Shown here one piece after another: positions 7,279-16,490 of a stretch of DNA of 64,000 nucleotides (the first letter of the stretch is position 1; each line of letters opens with the position of its first letter). The translations under genes and the position numbers were made by a program. The notes under the pieces were generated by a model. The model saw nothing but the letters and a program-made list of their open reading frames with translations, was not told the DNA's origin and did no database searches. This DNA is from Bacteroidales bacterium (lineage in GTDB: Bacteria > Bacteroidota > Bacteroidia > Bacteroidales > P3): positions 1 through 64,000 of the forward strand of contig JAGCVD010000019.1 of NCBI GenBank assembly GCA_017962545.1. The letters run 5' to 3'.

Positions 7279-8982
7279 ATGGAAATTTTTCTTGTTTGTT
7301 TGAAGTTGGCCGGTGCATTGGCCGTCTTCCTTTTTGCCATGAAGCTGATGAGCGAGGGCTTGCAGAAATATGCGGGCTCGAAGCTGCGTCATATCCTGAC
7401 CCGTATCACCGGCAAGCCGCTGAGCGGCATCCTGGCCGGTACGGGCGTGACGGCCATCATCCAGAGCTCGACGGCCACCACGGTGATGACTGTGGGCTTC
7501 GCCGGCGCGGGCTTGTTGACTTTGGCGGGCGCCATCGCCGTGGTGATGGGCGCCAACATCGGCACCACGGTGACGGCATGGATTATCACCATCTTCGGTC
7601 TCGGCGGTGGTGGCGGCGAGGAGAAGGTTCCTCTGATGCCGATGGTCATAGCGGCCATCAGCCTCTTCTTCATCTTCAGCAAGAAGAACAAGATGCAGTA
7701 CCTCGGCCAGACCATTATTGGCCTTGCGTTGCTCATCCTCGGCTTGGGGCTGATGGGCGACTCGGTGCCGCCGCTGGACGAGAATACGGCCCACTCCATC
7801 GCCTCGCTGGGTCAGTGGGGCTACTGGTCGGTGCTGCTGTTCATCGTGGTGGGAGCCATCCTCTGCATTATCCTGCAGACCTCGTCGGCCATGACGGCCG
7901 TCATCTTGCTGATGGCCAACCAACAATGGATTGATTTCCCCACAGCTATGGCTTTGGTGATAGGTCAGAACCTTGGCACCACGCTGACGGCCCAGGTGGT
8001 GGCCATGACCACCGGCACCACGGGCAAGCGTACCGCACGAGCCCATCTGGTGTTCAACGTGGTGGGTGCCTTGCTCTTCATCATCCCGTTCTATCCCATC
8101 TGCGACGGCGTGATGTTCGTCAGCGAAAAACTGGACGGCCTGCTTCCTGCCATACCGCTCATCCCGCTGGCCATCACGGTGTTCCACACGCTGTTCAATG
8201 TCGTCACCACCGTTGTCCTAGCCTTCTTCATCCCACAGCTTGTGAAGATAGTCACCTGGATGGTGCCCGACAAGAAGGAAGATGGCGAGGAGGAGTTCCG
8301 CCTCACCTATCTGGAGCCCAACCTGCTCAGCACCGCCGAGCTCAACTTGCAGAGCGCCAAGAGCGAAATCGAGGAGTTCTCGAAGCGTGTGCTGCGCATG
8401 TACACCTTCCTGCCCGGCTTGCGTACCGCCAAGAAGGACGAGGAGTTTGACGAAATCATGGGCCGCATAGCCAAATACGAAGGCATTACCGACCGCATGG
8501 AGATGGAAATCTCGAAGTTCCTCACCAAGGTGGGGTCGGGCGACATCTCCGAGCACGGATCCGAGCGTATCAGCACCATGCTGCGCATCATCGACAACCT
8601 GGAGAGCATCGGCGACACCATCTACCAGATAGCCATGACGCGGCAGACCAAGCGTGAGGATGCCGTCCACTTCGATGCCGGTCTCAACGCCAACCTCGAG
8701 GAGATGCGCACCCTGGTGCAGAAGGCCCTTGACGTGATGGACAGCAACTTGCACGACTACGACCATGTGGACCTCGACGGCGCCTACGCTGCCGAGCACG
8801 CCATCAACGCCTGCCGCGACCGCCTGCGTGCGCAGCATCTCGACGCTCTCAAGCTGGGTGTCTACGACTACGCCATCGGCAACGCCTACAGCAGCCTATA
8901 TGCGCTGTACGAGAAGCTGGGTGACTACGTAATCAATGTTTCTGAAGCCATCGACGGCTCGCGCAAGCACGCTGATGATTAG
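7279..8982 (+). CDS. Na+/phosphate cotransporter (NptA/PhoU fusion family)
   Basis: 567 residues; sodium-driven phosphate uptake in the inner membrane. The two inverted Na/Pi-cotransporter repeats are visible through their glutamine-serine rich re-entrant motifs: GVTAIIQSSTATTVM near residue 60 and CIILQTSSAMTAVIL near 200. Multiple transmembrane segments run to about 325. The remaining C-terminal part is soluble and helical, PhoU-like (SKSEIEEFSKRVLRMYTF and later helices). The stop lies inside the first copy of a 46-bp hairpin repeat, and the gene is convergent with gldD. Confidence 0.93.
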   Translation: MEIFLVCLKLAGALAVFLFAMKLMSEGLQKYAGSKLRHILTRITGKPLSGILAGTGVTAIIQSSTATTVMTVGFAGAGLLTLAGAIAVVMGANIGTTVTAWIITIFGLGGGGGEEKVPLMPMVIAAISLFFIFSKKNKMQYLGQTIIGLALLILGLGLMGDSVPPLDENTAHSIASLGQWGYWSVLLFIVVGAILCIILQTSSAMTAVILLMANQQWIDFPTAMALVIGQNLGTTLTAQVVAMTTGTTGKRTARAHLVFNVVGALLFIIPFYPICDGVMFVSEKLDGLLPAIPLIPLAITVFHTLFNVVTTVVLAFFIPQLVKIVTWMVPDKKEDGEEEFRLTYLEPNLLSTAELNLQSAKSEIEEFSKRVLRMYTFLPGLRTAKKDEEFDEIMGRIAKYEGITDRMEMEISKFLTKVGSGDISEHGSERISTMLRIIDNLESIGDTIYQIAMTRQTKREDAVHFDAGLNANLEEMRTLVQKALDVMDSNLHDYDHVDLDGAYAAEHAINACRDRLRAQHLDALKLGVYDYAIGNAYSSLYALYEKLGDYVINVSEAIDGSRKHADD

Positions 8983-9122
8983 CGTGCTGCGCAAGCTTCG
9001 TTTTGCGCGCAAGCACGCTGATGATTAGCGTACTGCGCAAGCTTCGTTTTGCGCGCAAGCACGCTGATGATTAGCGTGCTGCGCAAGCTTCGTTTTGCGC
9101 GCAAGCACGCTGATGATTAGCG
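8961..9122. repeat. tandem array of a 46-bp hairpin unit, likely bidirectional terminator
   Basis: Units start at 8961, 9007, 9053 and 9099 with an exact 46-bp period and almost no divergence; the fourth is partial. Each contains AGCACGCT-gatgatt-AGCGTGCT, extendable by flanking GCGC with one bulged A, and a second small hairpin GCGCAA...TTGCGC. The array lies between two convergent genes, and both stop codons fall inside repeat copies (TAG at 8980-8982, reverse TAA at 9117-9119). The near identity suggests recent amplification. Confidence 0.88.
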
Positions 9123-9692
9123 CCATCTAATAGACTCGACCAAGTGCTCGATGTCGGCTTGCATGTAGTCGATGACGGGCGCCAGCGAGTCGTTGTTGGG
9201 CGTCACGTTGATGTAGAGGGCGCCACGCAGATAGTGGCTGTTGCTGTCGGTGAGCCAGAACTGGCAGGTGGAGGCCACCTTGCTGCCTTTCAGATAATAG
9301 ACGGTTCCGTAGACCTTGTTCTCCTTGTCCTCGTAGCCTTGCTCCTCGACGCCGGTGGCGAACTGGTAGTGCTGTTCCAGATAGCGCAGGCTCTCGTCGG
9401 TCTGGCTGCGCAGGCTGTCGGGCGAGGGCAGATGGCGGTAGGTGAGGAATATCACTCCGTTCCACTGTGGGTACTGGAGGTCGATCCACAGCTCTCCCTT
9501 GGGGGCGTCTTTTTCCACCAACTCAATGCAGTTGTTGGCCTCAAAGGTGAAGGGTAATGTTTTGTCGACAAGCCCGTATTCGTGCTCCGGCATGTCGATG
9601 CGCAGGTAGGCGTACGGCTTGGGGGTGTAGTCGTTGTGATGGCAGGCACACAAAAGTAAGAATATGAGAGAAAGAAAGATGTTCCTTTTCAT
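9117..9692 (-). CDS. gldD: gliding motility / T9SS lipoprotein GldD
   Basis: 191 residues. A lipoprotein signal ends at LLLCAC (Cys15 or 17), so the product sits in the envelope. Family blocks are plain: PEHEYGLVDKTLPFTFEA, ELWIDLQYPQWNGVIFLTY, FWLTDSNSHYLRGALYINVT, and the ending DIEHLVESIRWR. GldD is one of the core proteins of the gliding and type IX secretion machinery in Bacteroidota; non-gliding members also carry it. It fits the several T9SS cargo genes in this window. No other gld or por gene is adjacent. Its stop codon is embedded in the hairpin array. Confidence 0.92.
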   Translation of the reverse strand: MKRNIFLSLIFLLLCACHHNDYTPKPYAYLRIDMPEHEYGLVDKTLPFTFEANNCIELVEKDAPKGELWIDLQYPQWNGVIFLTYRHLPSPDSLRSQTDESLRYLEQHYQFATGVEEQGYEDKENKVYGTVYYLKGSKVASTCQFWLTDSNSHYLRGALYINVTPNNDSLAPVIDYMQADIEHLVESIRWR

Positions 9693-9780
9693 TTGTCTTA
9701 ACTACTTTACTACTTCTGCCTGCTTGCAGGCTTTGAACTCCTTTGAAATAAATTTAATCTAGTGAAAAACTACTGTCTAC

Positions 9781-10434
9781 TTAATTTCTCATCTGTTTCC
9801 CATTCAGCATGGGGACGAAGCTGTAGGTTCCGAATTTCTCTATCTGCCATTGGTCGCGGTCGTCTCCGTTTTTGGTGATGCGCAGCATCTCCTGCTCGCC
9901 GTCGCCAAGGGGGATGACCATGATGCCGCCCACTTTAAGTTGGCGCATCAGCGCTTCGGGTATCTCGGGGGCGCCGCAGGTGACGATGATACGGTCGTAG
10001 GAGCCGCTGAGGCCTTGATAGCCGTCGCCGAGGAAGCCTTGCACGCGGTAGCCCAATTCTTTGAGCAGCTTGCTGGTATTGTCGAAGAGACCTTTCTGTC
10101 GCTCGATGGTGAACACCTTGCACCCCAGACGGCAGAGGATGGCCGTCTGGTAGCCGCTGCCGGTGCCGATCTCCAGCACCTTCATGCCGGGTTTGACGCT
10201 GAGCAGCTGGCTCTGCATGGCCACCGTCGAAGGATGCGAGATGGTCTGCTCGCAGCCTATCTTGAGGGCACGATCCTCATAGGCCATGCTGTCAAGGGCG
10301 CTGTCGAGGAAGAAGTGACGCGGCACCTCGTTCATGGCGTGTAGCACCGCCTCGTCGCTGATGCCGTTGGCCCTGAGCTTGTCGACCATCTGCTGCCGCA
10401 GCCCTTTGTGCTTATAGGTGTCTACTCGGTTCAT
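9781..10434 (-). CDS. pcm: protein-L-isoaspartate O-methyltransferase
   Basis: 217 residues; methylates isoaspartyl residues of damaged proteins using S-adenosylmethionine. The AdoMet motif I is VLEIGTGSGYQTAILCRL (near 97-114), with the family blocks SHPSTVAMQSQLL and RIIVTCGAPEIPEAL. The length is normal. The start overlaps the end of thiL by 4 bp (ATGA), so the two are probably translated together. It is cytoplasmic and acts in protein repair. Confidence 0.95.
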   Translation of the reverse strand: MNRVDTYKHKGLRQQMVDKLRANGISDEAVLHAMNEVPRHFFLDSALDSMAYEDRALKIGCEQTISHPSTVAMQSQLLSVKPGMKVLEIGTGSGYQTAILCRLGCKVFTIERQKGLFDNTSKLLKELGYRVQGFLGDGYQGLSGSYDRIIVTCGAPEIPEALMRQLKVGGIMVIPLGDGEQEMLRITKNGDDRDQWQIEKFGTYSFVPMLNGKQMRN

Positions 10435-11450
10435 TCTTCCACTCCTTGGAACGCCTGCGCACGCATGGTGATGGTGGTGTTCTGTGGCGTCACCATGACG
10501 GCGGGCATGCCCTCCTCGGTGATGTAGCCGATGATATGGACGCCCTCCATCGTCTTGATTTTCTCGTAGTCTTTCTGGCTGACGGTGAAGAGCAGCTCAT
10601 AGTCCTCGCCGCCGTTGAGGGCGCAGCTGACGGGCAGCATGTTCTTGCTCATCTCGGAACAGACGCGTGTTACCTGATAGTCGATGGGCAGGCGTTCCTC
10701 GTACACCTCGCAGCCGCACGTCGAGGCGCGGGTCAGGTGCAGCAAGGCGTCGGCCAGGCCGCGGCTGACGTCGGTCATCGAGGTGGGCACCACCTCGGCT
10801 TCGGCCAGTTTTTTGACGATGTCCATGCGGGGTTCGGGTTTGAGGAAGCGCTCCAGCACATAGTCGTAGCCGTCGAGGTCGGGCTGGAAGTTGGGGTCGG
10901 CCTGGTAGGTCACCTTCTCGCGTTCCAGCACCAGCAGGCCGGCGTAGGCGCTGCCGAGGTCGCCCGAGCAGCAAATGAGGTCGTTGTGATGTGCTCCGTG
11001 ACGGTAGGTGACTTTGCCTTTCTCTACTTTTCCCACGGCGGTGACAGTCAGCACCATGCCGGCACGAGAGGTGGCTGTCTCGCCACCCACCAGCTGCACA
11101 TCATAGCGTTCGCAGCAGAGACGGATGCCGGCATAGAGCTCGTCCAACGCCTCGACCGAGTAGCGGTTGCTGACGGCCACGCTGACCAGCACCTGACGCG
11201 GGGTGCCGTTCATGGCGGCGATGTTGCTGATGGCGATGGCCACAGCCTTGTAGCCCAGGTGTTTCAGGGGTGTATACATCATGTCGAAGTTGACGCCTTC
11301 GACCAATGTCTGGGTGGTGACGAGGGTGTTGCCCAGTACGGCACAGTCGTCGCCCGCACAGTCGGTACCGTCGGTCAGGCGCTCTATCAGCGCCACCTTG
11401 CCCAACTGGCTTATTTCAGTTCTACCTTCTTGATATTGTAGTTGTTCCAT
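10431..11450 (-). CDS. thiL: thiamine-monophosphate kinase
   Basis: 339 residues; phosphorylates thiamine monophosphate to the pyrophosphate cofactor. It belongs to the PurM/SelD-like ATP-binding superfamily: N-terminal GDDCAVLG, the metal-binding helix VAIAISNIAAMNGTP, and the substrate block ALNGGEDYELLFTV near 270. N- and C-terminal halves are both intact. It sits between a SpoU methyltransferase (3-bp gap) and pcm (4-bp overlap). No other thiamine genes or TPP riboswitch are seen here. Confidence 0.95.
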   Translation of the reverse strand: MEQLQYQEGRTEISQLGKVALIERLTDGTDCAGDDCAVLGNTLVTTQTLVEGVNFDMMYTPLKHLGYKAVAIAISNIAAMNGTPRQVLVSVAVSNRYSVEALDELYAGIRLCCERYDVQLVGGETATSRAGMVLTVTAVGKVEKGKVTYRHGAHHNDLICCSGDLGSAYAGLLVLEREKVTYQADPNFQPDLDGYDYVLERFLKPEPRMDIVKKLAEAEVVPTSMTDVSRGLADALLHLTRASTCGCEVYEERLPIDYQVTRVCSEMSKNMLPVSCALNGGEDYELLFTVSQKDYEKIKTMEGVHIIGYITEEGMPAVMVTPQNTTITMRAQAFQGVEE

Positions 11451-11453
11451 GTT

Positions 11454-12185
11454 CTATTTTGTTAGTGCGTGCATCAGTATGCCTGCTGCCACGGCGGCGT
11501 TGAGACTCTCGGCGGTACCGCCGATGTTGGGTATAAGGACGGGGTGGGTGACGGAGGCCATCGCCTCGGGGCTGATGCCCCGACTCTCGTTGCCGATGAG
11601 TAGGACAGAGTGTTGAGTGTTTTGTGTCAGATGTTTGGCGAGGGGTTCGCCTTGCAGCGAGGCGCCAAAGACCGGCATGCCACAGGAAGAGAGCCATTGA
11701 GGCAGGTCGACATATTCCACTCGTGTGCGGAATATGGCGCCCATCGAGGCTTGCACCACCTTGGGGTTGTAGCAACTGACGGTGTCGGGAGAGCATACGA
11801 TGTGGCGCACACCGAACCAGTCGGCCGTGCGCATGAGGGTGCCCATGTTGCCGGGGTCTTGTATTTTGTCCAACGCCAGAGTCAGTGGCTGGTGGGTGGT
11901 GGGTAGCGGCTGGTGGTGCTGGCGCTCCACCAGCATCCATACCTGGTTGGGGCTGCGCATGTTACTCAGGCGCTCGAGCTCGGCCTGCGACACTTCATAA
12001 TACTCTTCCCACATTCCGTTGTCTGCATTCCATTCACTGGTGGCGCACACCACCCGTATCGGCACGCCGGCAGCCATCGCCTCGGCGGCCATCTTGGGAC
12101 CTTCGACAACGAAGACCGCCTCCTCGTCGCAGCGCTTCTGCTGGCGATAAGAGGCCAACTCCTTCAGTTTGTTCTTTGAAATCAT
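11454..12185 (-). CDS. SpoU/TrmH family RNA 2'-O-methyltransferase
   Basis: 243 residues. A substrate-binding N-terminal domain (FVVEGPKMAAEAM, about 25-85) precedes a SPOUT knot domain with all three motifs: DKIQDPGNMGTLMRTADWFG, LLIGNESRGIS, and PNIGGTAESLNAAVAAGIL. It should methylate a ribose in rRNA or tRNA; the exact site cannot be read from sequence. Residues 88-100 between the domains (RQHHQPLPTTHQP) are encoded by a TGG/GTGG simple repeat and look like an accepted in-frame insertion. First gene of a tight minus-strand operon with thiL and pcm. Confidence 0.92.
   Translation of the reverse strand: MISKNKLKELASYRQQKRCDEEAVFVVEGPKMAAEAMAAGVPIRVVCATSEWNADNGMWEEYYEVSQAELERLSNMRSPNQVWMLVERQHHQPLPTTHQPLTLALDKIQDPGNMGTLMRTADWFGVRHIVCSPDTVSCYNPKVVQASMGAIFRTRVEYVDLPQWLSSCGMPVFGASLQGEPLAKHLTQNTQHSVLLIGNESRGISPEAMASVTHPVLIPNIGGTAESLNAAVAAGILMHALTK
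11886..11924. repeat. GGCTGGTGGGTGG-type simple repeat inside the SpoU gene
   Basis: About 39 bp of imperfect GGCTGGTGGGTGGTGGGTAG-like sequence, translated in frame as residues 88-100 between the substrate-binding domain and SPOUT motif 1. It is of the same general kind as the other simple repeats found inside and between genes in this window. Confidence 0.55.
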
Positions 12186-12239
12186 CTACCCTCCCATAAC
12201 GGAAAAACACAGTCGGTATTGCTTGGAGGAGAACTTTTT

Positions 12240-13754
12240 TCAGCGAAGCAACACCACCGTGCCTTTGCCGTGAAAGCGACCGTCCGAAGTATCGGCCAAA
12301 TACCAGACAAAAACATAGGCCCCTTGCGGGTGGCCTCCGCCATCCCATCTCTCGTCCGGGTCGGTGGTGTGGAACACGATCTGTCCGCGACGATTGTAGA
12401 CAGTCAACTCGAAAGCAGCCACGTCGCACGAGGTAATCACACCAAAGGTCTCGCCTGGTGCAAATGTGTTGGGAAACCATACCGAGCGCATCTTGGGGTA
12501 GAGGGTGAGTATGGTGTCGGCGCAGCAATCCTGTGAGTTGCAGCTGGTCAGCTTTACACTGAGGCTGTCTGGCAGCGGGTGGTGAAACTGGCGCCGTGCA
12601 CGCTTGGTATTGAAGACGTATCCGTCACTGAATTCCCACAACGACCGCTCGCTATAGGTCGACAGGTCTTCAAGAACCAGCACGGGATAGTCGAAGTCGA
12701 TGAAGTCGCGGTTGCTCGAAACGTTCAGCTCTACACAGTATAACCGTGTGAGGTGTACGGTAAGCAGGGTGTCGCAGGCCCCGTCTTGCCCCGGCAGGCG
12801 CAGGCGGTGCACCCCTTCTTCGGTCAGCGCCGTGTCGGCCACCCATAGCGTGTCGCCCGCGTAGAGGCTGTCGCTCCGCACGCTGTCATAGCTGGGCAAG
12901 ACGGTGAGGTGAAGCTCGAAACGGTGGTTCTCGTGGGCTGTCGAAGAGTCGCGCACATACACGCCGCTCGCCACCTGCGGCGGCAGGTCGAAACCGTAGC
13001 CTGAGTATGCGTAGCCCTCGCAGAGGGTGTCGTAGTAGCGGGTGGTGTCGCGCAGGAAGGGTTGCAGGCGAATGTTGTCCAGCCCCATTTGGATGAATCT
13101 GGGGTAGAAGGCGCTGTCCCTCCGGAACAGGGTGTCGGGGTAGAAATCATGCAGCATCGTATCCATCAGGAAGGCCACCCGGCACTCGCCACGCCCTGTG
13201 TTGGGGATGAGCAGCGAGTCGTCGACCCAAGTGCCGAAAGCCCACGTGCTGTCGCGGTAGTAGTGCAGCGTGTCGATGGGCTCGAAGCTCTCGCGGATGT
13301 GGTCGATGTCGTTCACAAAGCCCACCACCAGATGCATCTCCGTGTGTTCATTGGCATGCCCCATGCACCAGCGACGGAAGGTGAGCTTGCTGGGTTGTTC
13401 CTGCAGGGGCGGACTGACGACCCACTGGTTGTGGCTACGGGGAGGGAACTCACTGATAATGTTGCTGGGAGATAACGAACCGCACCACATCGTCCCGCAG
13501 GTGAGCTCCAGAAAACCACCGTCGGTGTTGCCAGGCCCTGCGGCAAACATGACGTAGTACGAGAGACATTGTCCCGGCTGGTAGTAGGTCCAGCAGCGGG
13601 CAGTAGTCAGACTGTCGTCGGGCCCCATGTACACACCGCGATAGCTCACGTCGTTGAAGTTGTCGAAGAACGGCAATGGCTGTGGAGGACAGGTGCCCTG
13701 CCCCATGACGGCCATGTGGACCAGTATGAAGAAAAATAGAACAAGGCGCTTCAT
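12240..13754 (-). CDS. T9SS-exported protein with C-terminal CHU_C (type B) sorting domain
   Basis: 504 residues with a Sec signal peptide (MKRLVLFFFILVHMAVMGQ). The N-terminal 200 residues look like a jelly-roll, adhesin-like domain with many Trp and Cys. The middle has a repeat of the 'DTLL.VHLTRLY' type. From about residue 350 comes a PKD-like block (FIDFDYPVL, LWEFSDGY, HHPLPDSL, CCADT) shared with two other proteins of the window. The last 85 residues are the gliding-associated CHU_C domain: VWFPNTFAPG, LTVYNRRGQIVF, PQGAYVFVWYL, ending GTVVLLR. Predicted to be secreted by T9SS and attached to the cell surface. Binding partner unknown. The gene follows the ECF sigma gene on the same strand. 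Confidence 0.88.
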   Translation of the reverse strand: MKRLVLFFFILVHMAVMGQGTCPPQPLPFFDNFNDVSYRGVYMGPDDSLTTARCWTYYQPGQCLSYYVMFAAGPGNTDGGFLELTCGTMWCGSLSPSNIISEFPPRSHNQWVVSPPLQEQPSKLTFRRWCMGHANEHTEMHLVVGFVNDIDHIRESFEPIDTLHYYRDSTWAFGTWVDDSLLIPNTGRGECRVAFLMDTMLHDFYPDTLFRRDSAFYPRFIQMGLDNIRLQPFLRDTTRYYDTLCEGYAYSGYGFDLPPQVASGVYVRDSSTAHENHRFELHLTVLPSYDSVRSDSLYAGDTLWVADTALTEEGVHRLRLPGQDGACDTLLTVHLTRLYCVELNVSSNRDFIDFDYPVLVLEDLSTYSERSLWEFSDGYVFNTKRARRQFHHPLPDSLSVKLTSCNSQDCCADTILTLYPKMRSVWFPNTFAPGETFGVITSCDVAAFELTVYNRRGQIVFHTTDPDERWDGGGHPQGAYVFVWYLADTSDGRFHGKGTVVLLR

Positions 13755-13819
13755 GCAGTATAGATGCAGGAAACGCCCTGTTTGTTGTCGTGTTGGGAAA
13801 AATTAACGCAAAAGATGCA

Positions 13820-14413
13820 CTACAGCTCGATGTACATGTTGTGCTCCTTGGCCAGACGGCGAAGGTTGATGATGGCGTAGCGCATGCGGCCCAGGGCGGT
13901 GTTGATACTCACTCCCGTACGGGCGGCGATGTCCTTGAAGTCGCAGTGTCCGTAGTGGCGCAGGATGACCACGCGGCGCTGTTCCGGCGGCAGCATCTTG
14001 ACCAACTTGCGGATGTTCTGGCTGGTCTGTTTCTTCATCATCACATGCTCGGCATTATCGTCGGGGAACTTGATGTTGTCCAGCACGTCGCTTTCGGGAC
14101 GGTTGGGCACCATCGGCATCTTGCTGTTGCGACGGAAGTGATCCACGATGAGGTTGTGCGCGATACGCATCACCCAGTGAACAAACTTGTTCTCGTCCTT
14201 GTACTGGTCCGAGTTGATGGTGACGATGACTTTGTAGAACGTGTCCTGGAAGATGTCGTCGGCCGTTTCTTTGTCTTTGACCACGGAAAAGATGTAGCCG
14301 TAGACTTTGGCCTGGTAACGTTCCAGCAACGTCTCAAAACACTCAGCCTCGCCTTCGCGATAGCGCATGATAAGCTCGTTATCAGTCAGCTGTTTAGTTT
14401 TCACATTCGTCAT
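13820..14413 (-). CDS. ECF RNA polymerase sigma factor (RpoE-like)
   Basis: 197 residues. Region 2 is clear (ETADDIFQDTFYKVIVTI and FVHWVMRIAHNLIVDHFRR, about 55-100), and region 4 follows (LPPEQRRVVILRHYGH, GVSINTALGRMRYAIINLRR, about 140-190). No anti-sigma gene is adjacent; the downstream gene encodes a T9SS cargo protein. This resembles the solitary RpoE-type sigma factors widespread in Bacteroidota. It is divergent from mrdA, and a TATCTTTG box lies 79 bp upstream of the start, suggesting housekeeping transcription. Confidence 0.93.
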   Translation of the reverse strand: MTNVKTKQLTDNELIMRYREGEAECFETLLERYQAKVYGYIFSVVKDKETADDIFQDTFYKVIVTINSDQYKDENKFVHWVMRIAHNLIVDHFRRNSKMPMVPNRPESDVLDNIKFPDDNAEHVMMKKQTSQNIRKLVKMLPPEQRRVVILRHYGHCDFKDIAARTGVSINTALGRMRYAIINLRRLAKEHNMYIEL

Positions 14414-14491
14414 GTTTCCTCTTCTTTTTGGGGTTAAAACTGATACTTTTAGCTCGATAAACTGCGTTTTGGTTCTACATCAATTCGGGTG

Positions 14492-14499
14492 CAAAGATA
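14492..14499 (-). promoter_or_regulatory. TAnnTTTG -7 box for the ECF sigma gene
   Basis: On the minus strand TATCTTTG at 14499-14492 is followed by CACCCGAATTG, upstream of the sigma gene start at 14413. A CAAA on the plus strand at 14523-14526 could be the -33 TTTG, though the 23-base spacer is longer than the usual 19-21. Confidence 0.5.
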
Positions 14500-14636
14500 C
14501 AACTTTTTTTTAAATAAGATGGCAAAGTACGATTTTTTTTATTTTTTAGTATGCCGGCGATGAAAAAAATTGCATTCTGTGAAAAGATTTCACGGGGGTA
14601 CAATTTTTCAGGAGAGTTGGCGTTATTAACTAAATT

Positions 14637-16490
14637 ATGTCGAACCGCTACGCTGACAGAAGTCATGTGGTGAAGATTATCTTCATCGTGGTGGGTGTCC
14701 TTTTTGTAGGACGCCTGGCGATGTTGCAGTTGTTCAACCCGAAGTACCGTGAGTTGGCCAAGCTACAGTCGTTGCGCAATGTGACGCAGTATCCGGCACG
14801 TGGCTTTATCTATGACCGTCACGGGGCGTTGCTGGTGCACAACGAGGCGGTGTACGACCTGATGGTGGTGCCCCGCATGATTAAGGATTTCGATACGGCC
14901 TACTTCTGTGAGAGCGTGGGTATTACACGCGAGGATTTCAACGAGCGTATGACCAAGGCCCGCAAGTATTCGCCTTATGCGGCGTCGATTTTCATGAAGC
15001 AAATCTCGAAGGAGGAGTATGCAAAGTTCGAGAACAAGATGTTCCGGTTCAAGGGTTTCTATATCTCGCAACGTACGTTGCGCATCTATGACCGTCCCAT
15101 CGCGGCGCAGGTGCTGGGCTATGTGGGTGAGGTGAACCAGGCTGACCTGGACCGTGACACCTACTACCGTCAGGGTGATTATATCGGTAAGAGCGGCTTG
15201 GAGAAGAGCTATGAGGAGGTGTTGCGTGGCGTGAAGGGCAAGAAGATAATGCATGTCGACGTGCACAACCGTGAGGTGGGTCCCTACCGCAATGGCGAGT
15301 TCGACACGCTGCCGGTGGAGGGCTACAACCTGTATACGACCCTCGACGCAGACCTGCAGGCCTATGCCGAGGAGCTGATGGCCAACAAGCGTGGCTGTGT
15401 GGTGGCCTTGGAACCTTCGACGGGCGAGGTGCTGGCCATGGTTAGCGCGCCGACCTACGACCCCAACCTGTTGGTGGGACGCATCCGAGGCGAGAACTAC
15501 AACCGTCTGAACAGCGACATCGCCAAGCCCATGCTCAACCGTGCCCTGATGGGACAGTATCCGCCGGGTTCCATCTTCAAGGTGGCGCAGTCGATGGTGG
15601 CGCTGGACCTCGGAGTCATCACCCCCGGGACGGGATTCGTGTGCGACAAGAGCCTGGTGGGTTGCCACAACCACCCGTCGGCACGCTCGGTGCAGGAGGC
15701 CATCAAGATGAGCTGCAACCCCTATTATTACCAAGTCTACCGCCGCGTCATCCAGCAGGGCAAGTACAAGAGCATCTACAAGGACTCTCAGTATGGTCTG
15801 ACGGTGTGGCGCGAGTATATGCTGCGTTTCGGCTTCGGCCAAAAGCTTGATATCGACCTGCCAAAAGGCGGCCTGTCGACGGGCAATATTCCCGATACGG
15901 CCTACTACAACCGCTGGTACGGCAAGGAGAGGTGGGCTTTCTCGACCATCTATTCCAATTCCATCGGCCAGGGTGAGGTGACCGTGGTGCCCATCCAGAT
16001 GGCCAATCTGGCGGCCATCGTGGCCAACCGAGGATACTATATCACGCCGCATGTGGTACGCTACTACGGCCCCGACTCGTTGTGCGACGAGCGATACCGT
16101 GAACATCATGAGACGGGCATCAAGCCTGAGTATTTCGACATCGCCGCGGCAGGTATGTACGACGTGGTGCATACGGCCGGCGGCACGGCACGCCGGGCGT
16201 ATGTCGACGGACTGGATGTCTGCGGCAAGACAGGCACGGCGGAGAACTTCGGCAACGACCACTCGGTGTTTATCTGCTTCGCCCCCAAGAACGACCCCAA
16301 GATAGCGCTGGCCGTGTATGTGGAGAACGCGCAGGGCGGCGGCGGCACATGGGCGGCGCCGATAGCGGGCCTGCTGGTGGAAAAATATATCAACGGCGAG
16401 GTGAAGCGCAAGGATGTGGAGAAGATGTATAAAGAAATCAACCCCTGTCAGAAGTTACCGTTGACGCGCAGGGTGAAAAAGAAGAAGTGA
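14637..16490 (+). CDS. mrdA: penicillin-binding protein 2, elongation transpeptidase
   Basis: 617 residues; crosslinks peptidoglycan during lateral wall growth together with RodA. One N-terminal transmembrane anchor (about 12-30) is followed by the PBP dimerisation domain (from QYPARGFIYDRHG) and the transpeptidase. The active-site triad motifs are intact: SIFK (Ser312, Lys315), SCN (359-361) and KTG (531-533). The start is ATG at 14637 (MSNRYADRSH). The rodA start overlaps its TGA. mreB, mreC and mreD, often just upstream in Bacteroidota, are absent here; the upstream gene is a divergent ECF sigma factor. Confidence 0.96.
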   Translation: MSNRYADRSHVVKIIFIVVGVLFVGRLAMLQLFNPKYRELAKLQSLRNVTQYPARGFIYDRHGALLVHNEAVYDLMVVPRMIKDFDTAYFCESVGITREDFNERMTKARKYSPYAASIFMKQISKEEYAKFENKMFRFKGFYISQRTLRIYDRPIAAQVLGYVGEVNQADLDRDTYYRQGDYIGKSGLEKSYEEVLRGVKGKKIMHVDVHNREVGPYRNGEFDTLPVEGYNLYTTLDADLQAYAEELMANKRGCVVALEPSTGEVLAMVSAPTYDPNLLVGRIRGENYNRLNSDIAKPMLNRALMGQYPPGSIFKVAQSMVALDLGVITPGTGFVCDKSLVGCHNHPSARSVQEAIKMSCNPYYYQVYRRVIQQGKYKSIYKDSQYGLTVWREYMLRFGFGQKLDIDLPKGGLSTGNIPDTAYYNRWYGKERWAFSTIYSNSIGQGEVTVVPIQMANLAAIVANRGYYITPHVVRYYGPDSLCDERYREHHETGIKPEYFDIAAAGMYDVVHTAGGTARRAYVDGLDVCGKTGTAENFGNDHSVFICFAPKNDPKIALAVYVENAQGGGGTWAAPIAGLLVEKYINGEVKRKDVEKMYKEINPCQKLPLTRRVKKKK

